The notes under the pieces are model-generated. The model worked only from the letters and a program-made list of their open reading frames with translations, was not told where the DNA came from and made no database searches. Made by a program: the position numbers and the translations under genes. This document shows positions 1 through 5,094 of a stretch of DNA of 7,680 nt, piece after piece. Source of the DNA: JBGFRR01 sp041695045 (GTDB lineage: Bacteria > Bacteroidota > Ignavibacteria > UBA10030); the NCBI GenBank assembly GCA_041695045.1, contig JBGFRR010000087.1, positions 1 through 7,680 on the forward strand, read 5' to 3'. Within the stretch, counting starts at the first letter, position 1; every line of letters starts with the position of its first letter.

Positions 1-56
1 CTGTCGATGCGAGCATCGTCGGCATCGTCGACCGCATTGACCTGCAGAACGCGTGA
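1..56 (+). CDS. C-terminal tail of an unrecognised protein (partial)
   Basis: Reading from base 3, the sequence gives VDASIVGIVDRIDLQNA followed by TGA at 54-56. The frame is open to the left edge. The 'SIVGIVDRIDL' wording faintly resembles the end of a CBS domain, but 17 residues are too few to assign a family. The opposite strand is also open across this short stretch, so the coding strand is not proven. It is preferred here because it ends cleanly just where base composition turns AT-rich and non-coding, and because it runs the same way as rpoD. Confidence 0.35.
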   Translation, partial: VDASIVGIVDRIDLQNA

Positions 57-130
57 AATCTTTTACACTCGCCGTGTGTTCAATAGTGTGGATTCTACGA
101 AAAAAGATATTTTGATCACTCGTAACTGCC

Positions 131-150
131 AATGAACCTCTCGGTTCATT
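131..150. repeat. short perfect hairpin, 8-bp stem
   Basis: aatgaacc (131-138) and ggttcatt (143-150) are exact reverse complements around the 4-base loop tctc. No T-run follows on the + strand, so it does not look like an intrinsic terminator for the gene ending at 56. It stands 10 bases before a second hairpin of similar design. Confidence 0.75.
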
Positions 151-160
151 CGAAAGATAG

Positions 161-179
161 ATCAAACCGCAGGTTTGAT
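161..179. repeat. short perfect hairpin, 8-bp stem
   Basis: atcaaacc (161-168) and ggtttgat (172-179) are exact reverse complements around the 3-base loop gca. It shares the AACC...GGTT core with the hairpin at 131-150. The two may be related small palindromes of a dispersed intergenic type; this is inference. Confidence 0.75.
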
Positions 180-184
180 AAAAT

Positions 185-333
185 TCTGCTCAGCGAAAAA
201 AAGAATAACCACAGATTGCACCGACTTTCATAGATAAGCATTTCTTTGGGTTTAATCTGTGAATCTGTGGTAAGTCTCTTTTAAGTGTTTTTTCTTGAAA
301 AAAAATCTTGGATTGGAGAGCACGCTGAGCAGA
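185..333. repeat. 149-bp element bounded by 11-bp perfect inverted repeats
   Basis: tctgctcagcg (185-195) is the exact reverse complement of cgctgagcaga (323-333). A G-A-run just inside the left arm (195-201) can also pair with a T-run-C at 288-294, and the ACCACAGATT palindrome (208-271) sits inside. The bounded layout is MITE-like, but I see no target-site duplication at 181-184 versus 334-337. It could equally be a folded segment of the rpoD leader, since the right arm ends 30 bases before the start codon. Confidence 0.55.
208..271. repeat. ACCACAGATT...AATCTGTGGT palindromic element
   Basis: accacagatt (208-217) pairs exactly with aatctgtggt (262-271). The right side contains a tandem duplication of aatctgtg (254-261 and 262-269). 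From memory, palindromes built on ACCACAGATT/AATCTGTGGT recur between genes in many unrelated bacterial genomes, so this is probably a copy of a widespread intergenic repeat. The loop of about 44 bases shows no ORF. Confidence 0.65.
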
Positions 334-363
334 TACGATCACTCATTGATAAACTGAGACCAC

Positions 364-1218
364 GTGAAAATCAGCAAGCAATATACAAACCGCGAAAGCC
401 AGTCCTTAGATAAGTACTTGCAGGAGATCGGGAAGGTCGAGCTTCTGACGCCGCAAGAAGAGATCGAGCTTGCGCGCCGCATCAAGAAGGGAGACCAGAA
501 AGCCCTCGAGAAACTCACCAAGGCCAACCTCCGCTTCGTGGTGAGCGTTGCCAAGCAGTATCAGAACCAGGGCTTGTCGTTGGGCGACCTCATCAACGAA
601 GGCAACTTAGGGCTGATCAAAGCGGCGAAACGTTTCGATGAAACGCGCGGCTTCAAGTTCATTTCCTACGCGGTCTGGTGGATCCGGCAGTCGATCCTGC
701 AGGCGCTTGCGGAGCAATCCCGTATTGTGCGGCTTCCCCTGAACCGCGTCGGCGCACTGAACAAGATCGGCAAGGCCTTCAGCGCGCTCGAGCAGGAGTT
801 TGAGCGTGAGCCGAGCGCCAGCGAGCTGGCCGAAGAGCTGGACATGTCGCTCTTCGAGGTCTCCGACACGCTGAAAATCTCCGGCCGTCATCTGTCGATG
901 GACGCGCCGTTTGCGCATGGGGAGGACAATCGCCTTCTGGATGTGATTCAGGACCAGCGAACGCCGACACCCGATTCCGACCTGATGGGCGACTCGCTCA
1001 AAGAGGAGGTGCGACGCGCGCTCAAGACCTTAAGCGATCGGGAAGCGCAGGTGATTCGCCTCTACTTCGGCCTCGATCAAGAACATTCGCTGACGCTGGA
1101 AGAGATCGGCGAGAAGTTCAACCTGACACGCGAGCGCGTCCGGCAAATCAAAGAAAAGGCCATCCGGCGCCTGCGGCATACTTCTCGCAGCAAAGCGTTG
1201 CGTGCTTACCTCGGTTAA
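364..1218 (+). CDS. rpoD: primary RNA polymerase sigma factor (RpoD/SigA)
   Basis: This is the housekeeping sigma factor that directs RNA polymerase to -10/-35 promoters. The 284 aa lack the long region 1.1 of proteobacterial RpoD, as is normal in Bacteroidota-type SigA. Region 1.2 lies at about 13-45 (SLDKYLQEIGK...EEIELARRI). Region 2 is at about 52-122, including GFKFISYAVWWIRQSI (97-112), which recognises and melts the -10 element. Region 3 is at about 126-200. Region 4 is at about 213-280, with the -35-binding helix-turn-helix LTLEEIGEKFNLTRERVRQ at 243-261. The GTG at 364 is the only usable start, because an in-frame TGA lies at 355-357. No strong Shine-Dalgarno is visible, which is common in this group. 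The gene appears monocistronic, with a long repeat-filled leader upstream and an intrinsic terminator directly downstream. Confidence 0.97.
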   Translation: MKISKQYTNRESQSLDKYLQEIGKVELLTPQEEIELARRIKKGDQKALEKLTKANLRFVVSVAKQYQNQGLSLGDLINEGNLGLIKAAKRFDETRGFKFISYAVWWIRQSILQALAEQSRIVRLPLNRVGALNKIGKAFSALEQEFEREPSASELAEELDMSLFEVSDTLKISGRHLSMDAPFAHGEDNRLLDVIQDQRTPTPDSDLMGDSLKEEVRRALKTLSDREAQVIRLYFGLDQEHSLTLEEIGEKFNLTRERVRQIKEKAIRRLRHTSRSKALRAYLG

Positions 1219-1245
1219 GAGTCTCGAGGATTTGCTTCCACCCAC

Positions 1246-1270
1246 AGCCCCGGCACGCACCGGGGCTTTT
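1246..1270 (+). terminator. intrinsic terminator after rpoD
   Basis: agccccgg (1246-1253) pairs with ccggggct (1260-1267) around the loop cacgca, and TTTT runs through 1267-1270. This GC-rich 8-bp stem plus U-tract, 27 bases after the rpoD stop, is a standard Rho-independent terminator. Confidence 0.9.
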
Positions 1271-1310
1271 GTGCCTGCACACCGAAGTTCCGCACGCAGG
1301 AGTTTCTGCA

Positions 1311-1376
1311 CCTGTCTGCCCTGCCTGCCGCCTGCCTGTCGGCAGACAGGGCAGGCAGGCGACAGGCAGGCGCAGG
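1311..1376. repeat. CCTG/CAGG-rich nested palindrome
   Basis: The stretch is made almost wholly of cctg/ctgcc and cagg/ggcag words. Several exact pairings compete: cctgtctgcc (1311-1320) with ggcagacagg (1341-1350); cgcctgcctgtcg (1329-1341) with cgacaggcaggcg (1360-1372); and a small hairpin cctgtc-ggca-gacagg (1335-1350). It ends about 14 bases before the ATG of the lipoprotein gene, so any RNA structure would sit at that gene's translation start. It looks like a dispersed GC-rich intergenic repeat rather than a terminator, as no U-tract follows. Confidence 0.75.
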
Positions 1377-1389
1377 CGTGCATTGCACG

Positions 1390-1971
1390 ATGAACACTGT
1401 TCGACGTTCGGTGATTGGAGTCAGCATCGCGGCCGCACTCCTCGTTGTCGGATGCGGAGCGGCGAAGCCGCGCTTCTCGTCCGAGGTGCAGCCGAGGGTG
1501 AGGGGAGCGGCAGAGCGGGCAAGCGACGATTCCGGTGAACGCGTCGTCGCCGGCGCCCGCGATTTCCGGCATGAGCGGAATGTTCCTTTAACGCCGCTCG
1601 AGCAGAGCAAACTCATGAGCGAAATCTCGAAGTATATGGGCGTGCCGTACGAGCTAGGCGGTGAGAGCGGCCGCGGGTTCGACTGTTCGGGGTACACGCG
1701 CTGCGTCTTCCGCAATGCCCTGTCGCGAGAACTTCCTCGCACGAGTGCCGAGCAGTTTCAGAGCGGAAGACCGGTGGAGTTTAATGATCTGAAGTTCGGC
1801 GACCTCGTGTTCTTCAACACGACGGGCGCATCTGCCTCGCACGTCGGTATCTATTTAGGCGATGGATTGTTCGCTCATGCAGCGGAAATGTTGGGAGTAT
1901 CCATCTCTTCGGTCGAAAGCCCGTACTACAAACAGCGGTACGAAGGTGCGCGGAGAATCATTGGCGAGTAA
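1390..1971 (+). CDS. NlpC/P60-family lipoprotein (cell-wall peptidase)
   Basis: This is a probable D,L-endopeptidase that cuts peptidoglycan stem peptides outside the inner membrane. From the ATG at 1390 (193 aa), residues 1-22 form a lipoprotein signal peptide: NTVRR, a hydrophobic stretch, then lipobox VVGC with the lipidated Cys at 22. Residues about 23-70 are a variable linker. The NlpC/P60 domain follows, with catalytic Cys99 in GFDCSGYTR, His151 in SHVGIYLG and a likely third polar residue, His163, in LFAHAAE. GDLVFFNT is also typical of the family. A GTG at 1378 in the same frame would add four residues but lies inside the palindromic repeat; the ATG gives the better signal peptide. 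The gene is short for the family, with no SH3 or LysM wall-binding domain. It follows the rpoD terminator and is probably transcribed on its own. Confidence 0.88.
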   Translation: MNTVRRSVIGVSIAAALLVVGCGAAKPRFSSEVQPRVRGAAERASDDSGERVVAGARDFRHERNVPLTPLEQSKLMSEISKYMGVPYELGGESGRGFDCSGYTRCVFRNALSRELPRTSAEQFQSGRPVEFNDLKFGDLVFFNTTGASASHVGIYLGDGLFAHAAEMLGVSISSVESPYYKQRYEGARRIIGE

Positions 1972-2004
1972 ATGCCTCGTCGGATTCATGTACCACGAGA
2001 GAGC

Positions 2005-2050
2005 CACGGTTGTGAGGGAGTTTCAATGACATCACGGTTGTGAGGGAGTT
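2005..2050 (+). repeat. 18-bp direct repeat, two copies
   Basis: cacggttgtgagggagtt occurs exactly at 2005-2022 and 2033-2050, with a 28-base period. The second copy continues into the left arm of the long inverted repeat at 2037-2101. The first copy lacks the palindromic continuation, so it looks like a partial duplication of the left end of that element. Confidence 0.85.
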
Positions 2051-2101
2051 ATACTCCCGAACATCATTATTCACAACTCGGGAGTATAACTCCCTCGTAA
2101 C
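2037..2101. repeat. long hairpin whose arms are themselves palindromes
   Basis: The 19 bases at 2042-2060 are the exact reverse complement of 2078-2096. Counting two G-U pairs, the RNA stem can extend to 24 bp (2037-2060 with 2078-2101) around a 17-base loop. Each arm also folds alone: gggagt-tat-actccc at 2044-2058 and gggagt-ata-actccc at 2080-2094. A further small hairpin, ctcgt-aaca-acgag, lies at 2094-2107. No U-tract follows, so termination of the lipoprotein transcript is not the obvious role. Confidence 0.85.
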
Positions 2102-2132
2102 AACGAGTACAGAGATTTTACTCTTGACACTC

Positions 2133-2753
2133 ATGTCTGTTCGACCCATTTATCTCTACGGCAGCAACGTCCTCCGCACGAAAGCGCGATCGGTTGCCGA
2201 GCTTGACCCGGCGACTGTCGGCTTGATTGCCGACATGGTTGAGACGATGCGTCAAGCCAACGGCATCGGATTGGCTGCAACGCAGGTTGGCGAGCTCAAG
2301 CGAGTGATCGTCATCGACGTGGGCGCGGTGGAAAATGTTCTACAGGACGAGGAGGAATCCGTGCAACAGTCGGCTCCTCAAGAACAAAAAACGCTCCTCC
2401 TCATCAATCCGGAAATCCTCCATCAAGAAGGCGCGTGGACGATGGAGGAGGGGTGCCTGAGCATCCCCGGCGTCCGCGCCGATGTTGAACGCGCCGAGAC
2501 GATCCGCATTCGCTACCGGAACGGCAGCTTTGAACCCGTCGAGGAAACGGTCGACGGCGTGCTCGCCCGCGTGATGCTGCATGAAATCGACCACCTGAAT
2601 GGCCTCCTCTTCGTTGACCATCTCAGCACGACGCAGCGTGCGCTTTTGAAAAGCAAACTACGGAAGATCAGGAAGGGAGAGGTCGAAGCATCCTACCCCG
2701 TTACCACCGACGCGTCCTCGACGGCGCCTACGGCAAGCAGAGTCGGGGTGTGA
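2133..2753 (+). CDS. def: peptide deformylase
   Basis: This cytoplasmic metalloenzyme removes the formyl group from the N-terminal methionine of new proteins. From the ATG at 2133 it has 206 aa and all three family motifs: GIGLAATQ (44-51), EGCLS (106-110, metal ligand Cys108) and HEIDH (150-154, metal ligands His150 and His154, catalytic Glu151). The family-like N-terminus SVRPIYLYGSNVLR supports this start. An open frame continues upstream to 2040, but that part only translates the palindromic repeat. Two departures stand out: a roughly 18-residue acidic and Gln-rich insertion at about 65-86 between IVIDVG and LLLINPE, and a Ser/Thr/Ala-rich tail after about residue 185. It is followed closely by fmt on the same strand, a classic pairing in which Fmt adds the group that Def removes. 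Confidence 0.95.
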   Translation: MSVRPIYLYGSNVLRTKARSVAELDPATVGLIADMVETMRQANGIGLAATQVGELKRVIVIDVGAVENVLQDEEESVQQSAPQEQKTLLLINPEILHQEGAWTMEEGCLSIPGVRADVERAETIRIRYRNGSFEPVEETVDGVLARVMLHEIDHLNGLLFVDHLSTTQRALLKSKLRKIRKGEVEASYPVTTDASSTAPTASRVGV

Positions 2754-2783
2754 GTCTTCATGCAGGAGAACCCCAGCGGCTCG

Positions 2784-3716
2784 ATGCGCATCGTCTTCAT
2801 GGGTACTCCGGAGTTCGCCCTCCCAAGCCTCACTCTTCTTCTCGACAACGGTTACCACATCTCGTACGTCGTCACCGCTCCGGACAAACCGCGCGGTCGG
2901 GGACAACGCGTGAGCGTTACACCCGTGAAGCAGCTTGCGCTTGAGCGAGGACTTCCGGTGTTGCAACCGGACAACCTCAAAGACCCTGCATTCCTCAGCG
3001 CACTTCAAGCTGCACATCCCGACCTCATTGTCGTTGTCGCGTTTCGCATTCTCCCCACGGAAGTCTTTTCTCTCCCCAAGCATGGTGCATTCAATCTTCA
3101 CGCTTCGCTTTTACCGAAGTATCGCGGCGCAGCGCCGATTAACTGGGCAATCATCAACGGAGAGACGGAAACGGGCGTAACGACTTTTCTCTTGCAGGAG
3201 CGAGTCGATACAGGGTCGATCCTACTGCGGGCGCGTGTGCGGATCGGGCCGGATGAGACAGCGGGCGAACTGCACGACCGGTTGGCGGAGGTCGGCGCGG
3301 AGGTTGTACTGCAAACCGTCCGCCTGATCGAGCTTGGGAAAGCTCAGCCGCGACCGCAAGATGAATCACAAGCGTCGCTTGCACCGAAACTCTTTCGCGA
3401 GACGTGCCGCATCCCATGGTCGAAATCGGCAAAAGCGATTCATGATTTTGTTCGCGGGCTTTCACCGTCTCCCTGCGCATGGACAATGCATGGCGATCAC
3501 GTGTTGAAAGTCTACCGGACGGAGCTTGGTGCTGATGGATCCAACGCCTCGTATCAAGCCGGTGAAGTGGTTCACGTTTCGCCGGATGCGTTGCATGTCG
3601 CAACGGGCAATGGAATCGTTGCCCTGCGTGAGGTGCAATTGGAGGGACGCAAGCGACTGTCTATCGCGGAGTTTCTGCGCGGCTACTCACTCTCGATCGG
3701 TGAAGTGCTGCGTTAG
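2784..3716 (+). CDS. fmt: methionyl-tRNA formyltransferase
   Basis: It transfers a formyl group from 10-formyl-tetrahydrofolate to methionyl-initiator tRNA in the cytoplasm. With the ATG at 2784 the protein has 310 aa, close to the usual 310-315, and begins in the canonical way, MRIVFMGTPEFALPSL. The N-terminal formyltransferase domain spans about 1-190. The catalytic set is Asn104 and His106 in FNLHASLLP and Asp142 in RVDTGS, two positions off the E. coli numbering (106, 108, 144). RGAAPINWAIING is also typical. The C-terminal tRNA-binding domain, from about 205, begins FRETCRIPWSKS. An upstream in-frame ATG at 2760 would add eight residues outside the family consensus. AGGAG at 2764-2768 lies 15 bases before 2784, a long but possible spacing. 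It is probably cotranscribed with def. Confidence 0.95.
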   Translation: MRIVFMGTPEFALPSLTLLLDNGYHISYVVTAPDKPRGRGQRVSVTPVKQLALERGLPVLQPDNLKDPAFLSALQAAHPDLIVVVAFRILPTEVFSLPKHGAFNLHASLLPKYRGAAPINWAIINGETETGVTTFLLQERVDTGSILLRARVRIGPDETAGELHDRLAEVGAEVVLQTVRLIELGKAQPRPQDESQASLAPKLFRETCRIPWSKSAKAIHDFVRGLSPSPCAWTMHGDHVLKVYRTELGADGSNASYQAGEVVHVSPDALHVATGNGIVALREVQLEGRKRLSIAEFLRGYSLSIGEVLR

Positions 3717-3744
3717 CCGTTGACGCCTCATTGCCCTCAAGCGG

Positions 3745-3776
3745 TTTGCATGAGGGTCGAAAAAGAAGTATATTCG
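3745..3776 (+). promoter_or_regulatory. candidate Bacteroidota-type promoter for the par operon
   Basis: TTTG at 3745-3748 is followed after 20 bases by TATATTCG at 3769-3776. This matches the known Bacteroidota pattern TTTG-N19~21-TAnnTTTG with one deviation. Read as a sigma70 promoter, TATATT is 5/6 to TATAAT, with a weaker TTGCAT 17 bases upstream. It lies 31 bases before the first gene of the operon. A 6-bp inverted repeat (ccctca 3734-3739, tgaggg 3751-3756) straddles the -33 element and might act as an operator; that last point is inference. Confidence 0.55.
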
Positions 3777-3787
3777 CCGAGTATTTG

Positions 3788-3793
3788 AAGGAG
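3788..3793 (+). promoter_or_regulatory. ribosome binding site of the membrane protein gene
   Basis: aaggag lies 13 bases before the ATG at 3807. It is one of the few good Shine-Dalgarno sequences in this window and supports that start. Confidence 0.55.
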
Positions 3794-3806
3794 ATCGGAC
3801 CGCTGC

Positions 3807-4277
3807 ATGGACTTCGTTCTTTGGGTGTGTCGTGTGATGCACGTAATCTCGGTTGTCGTCTGGTTAGGAGGGCTGATTTTCATCAACGCCATGATGACTC
3901 CCGTCGTCGAGTATCATCAAGCGACGCGCTCGGCGGTTGTGCTCGGCGTCTACAAGCGTTTTCTGCCGTTCATCTGGTCGAGTCTCTGGTCGTTAGCCAT
4001 CACCGGCATTCTGTTGATGGTGCTCAGCCCGCGGTTTATCTGGTTTGAGTACTCAACGGCGTGGTCTCAGCTTTTGCTCGTGAAGCAAATTATTTTTGTG
4101 CTGTGGCTGTTCGTTTCGTGGCAGACGAAGCAGGTCTATGCGAAAGTCGAGCAAAGCATGGATGGCGGGCATGAGGAGTTCGAGGGGTGGCGTTTAGCGT
4201 TGATGCGGCTCGTCCGGCGGGGCATCGTCCTCGGCATTGTCAGCATGTTGTGCGCAGCGGGAATGATGGTCGTGTAA
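3807..4277 (+). CDS. CopD/HemJ-like four-helix integral membrane protein
   Basis: The 156 aa contain four likely membrane helices at about 5-28, 54-74, 87-105 and 138-155. Helix 1 has His12 followed by WLGG (19-22), helix 2 starts after KRF (50-52), and helix 3 contains Lys93 in LLVKQIIF. This His/WxGG/Arg/Lys arrangement is shared by the CopD-like membrane family and by HemJ-type protoporphyrinogen oxidases, which bind haem through the helix 1 histidine. Which of these it is cannot be decided here, and a copper or haem role is inference. The segment at about 115-127 (EQSMDGGHEEFEG) is a polar loop. It is the first gene of the par operon: parA begins 13 bases after its stop. Confidence 0.7.
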   Translation: MDFVLWVCRVMHVISVVVWLGGLIFINAMMTPVVEYHQATRSAVVLGVYKRFLPFIWSSLWSLAITGILLMVLSPRFIWFEYSTAWSQLLLVKQIIFVLWLFVSWQTKQVYAKVEQSMDGGHEEFEGWRLALMRLVRRGIVLGIVSMLCAAGMMVV

Positions 4278-4279
4278 CC

Positions 4280-4285
4280 GAAAGG
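4280..4285 (+). promoter_or_regulatory. ribosome binding site that sets the parA start
   Basis: gaaagg at 4280-4285 is 5 bases before the TTG at 4291. The alternative GTG at 4285 overlaps the last base of this site and would be left without a Shine-Dalgarno at normal spacing. Confidence 0.5.
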
Positions 4286-4290
4286 TGCGT

Positions 4291-5094
4291 TTGGCAAAGG
4301 TCATCGTCATAGCAAACCAGAAAGGCGGCGTAGGGAAAACGACAACGGCGGTTAACCTTGCTGCCTGTATCGCCGTTGCGGAAAAGCGCGTGCTGTTAGT
4401 CGATACCGACCCGCAGGCCAACGCCACGAGCGGCGTTGGGGTTAATCCGGCGGTGGGAAAATCCATCTACGAAGTCCTCGTCGGCTCCCTTCAGGCAGAG
4501 CATACAATCGTCGAATCGCAAATGCCGTACCTCGCTCTGCTTCCGTCCCACATCAATCTTGTCGGTGCGGAAGTGGAGATGGTGGATTTGGAAGGCCGTG
4601 AGCGCCGCATGCAGAACGCCATCCAGCCGGTGAAAGAAAAATATGACTTTATCATCATCGATTGTCCTCCCTCGCTCGGCCTGCTGACACTCAATGCGCT
4701 GACCGCTGCAGATTCTGTGTTGATTCCCGTCCAGTGCGAATACTTTGCGTTAGAGGGATTGGGACAGCTTTTTACGACGATCAACATGGTGAAGAAGAAC
4801 TTGAACCCCAACCTCGACATCGAAGGCGTGCTGTTGACGATGTACGACTCGCGTCTGCGCCTGTCGAATCAAGTAGTGGATGAAGTGCAGCGTTACTTTG
4901 GGGATAAAGTGTTTAAGACCGTCGTCTCGCGTAACATCCGACTGAGCGAAGCGCCGAGTTTCGGCAAACCAATCATCCTCTACGACGCCATCTGCTCCGG
5001 CACGCGACACTACATGGACCTTGCGAAAGAGGTGCTTGCCAATAACGACGCGCTCCTGGCCGCCGTTACACCGCAAGCGACTGAGAATCTATGA
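4291..5094 (+). CDS. parA: chromosome-partitioning ATPase ParA (Soj type)
   Basis: This deviant-Walker ATPase works with ParB to segregate the replicated chromosome origins by ATP-dependent binding to the nucleoid. Starting at TTG 4291 it has 267 aa and opens MAKVIVIANQKGGVGKTTT. The Walker A motif is KGGVGKTT (11-18) with signature Lys11 and Lys16. The A' motif is LLVDTDPQAN (35-44) with Asp40. Walker B is IIIDCPP (121-127) with Asp124. There is no N-terminal helix-turn-helix, so it is the short chromosomal Soj type rather than the P1-plasmid type. A GTG at 4285 would add Met-Arg in front; the TTG is favoured by the ribosome site and the family N-terminus. Its stop overlaps the parB start by four bases (ATGA at 5091-5094), indicating translational coupling. 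Confidence 0.95.
   Translation: MAKVIVIANQKGGVGKTTTAVNLAACIAVAEKRVLLVDTDPQANATSGVGVNPAVGKSIYEVLVGSLQAEHTIVESQMPYLALLPSHINLVGAEVEMVDLEGRERRMQNAIQPVKEKYDFIIIDCPPSLGLLTLNALTAADSVLIPVQCEYFALEGLGQLFTTINMVKKNLNPNLDIEGVLLTMYDSRLRLSNQVVDEVQRYFGDKVFKTVVSRNIRLSEAPSFGKPIILYDAICSGTRHYMDLAKEVLANNDALLAAVTPQATENL

Larger units (their letters stand above)
57..363 (+). other. AT-rich intergenic region / rpoD leader
   Basis: This 307-base stretch has no convincing gene. It is visibly richer in A and T than the flanking coding DNA. It contains two small perfect hairpins (131-150, 161-179) and a nested pair of longer inverted repeats (185-333 enclosing 208-271). The rpoD promoter must lie here or further upstream, but I could not find a TTTG/TAnnTTTG pair or a sigma70-type pair at acceptable spacing. 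The nearest is an isolated TATTTTG at 108-114. Confidence 0.7.

Noticed and set aside
131..271. CRISPR array
   Set aside because: The repeats are palindromes of different sequence, without regular spacers or a constant repeat unit, and no cas genes are visible.
356..371. parS-like CACGTGAAA at the rpoD start
   Set aside because: Only about 9 of 16 positions match TGTTTCACGTGAAACA, mostly in the right half. It overlaps a start codon by chance.
1030..1572. 180-codon open frame on the - strand across the rpoD end and lipoprotein start
   Set aside because: It crosses a terminator and a low-complexity repeat, overlaps two well-supported + strand genes and shows Cys/Arg-rich low-complexity translation with no family resemblance.
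2037..2101. Integron attC site
   Set aside because: The long imperfect hairpin invites the idea, but the ends (gttgtga and cgtaac) do not fit GTTRRRY/RYYYAAC core sites. No integrase or cassette array is present, and the neighbour is def.
2124..2129. Perfect TTGACA -35 box just before the def start
   Set aside because: It lies 3 bases before the ATG. The only -10-like sequence downstream (TTATCT at about 2150) is at a 20-base spacing inside the coding region, and the conserved deformylase N-terminus shows that 2133 is the true start.
2040..2132. N-terminal extension of deformylase from GTG 2040
   Set aside because: The extra 31 codons translate the palindromic repeat (MRELYSR...REYNSL) and have no counterpart in the family.
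3568..3583. parS-like TTCACGT inside fmt
   Set aside because: The left half matches well (tggttcacgt) but the right half matches at one position, so it is not a palindromic ParB site.
3734..3756. Terminator after fmt
   Set aside because: The stem is only 6 bp with an 11-base loop and is followed by A-rich rather than T-rich sequence on the + strand. It overlaps the candidate promoter.
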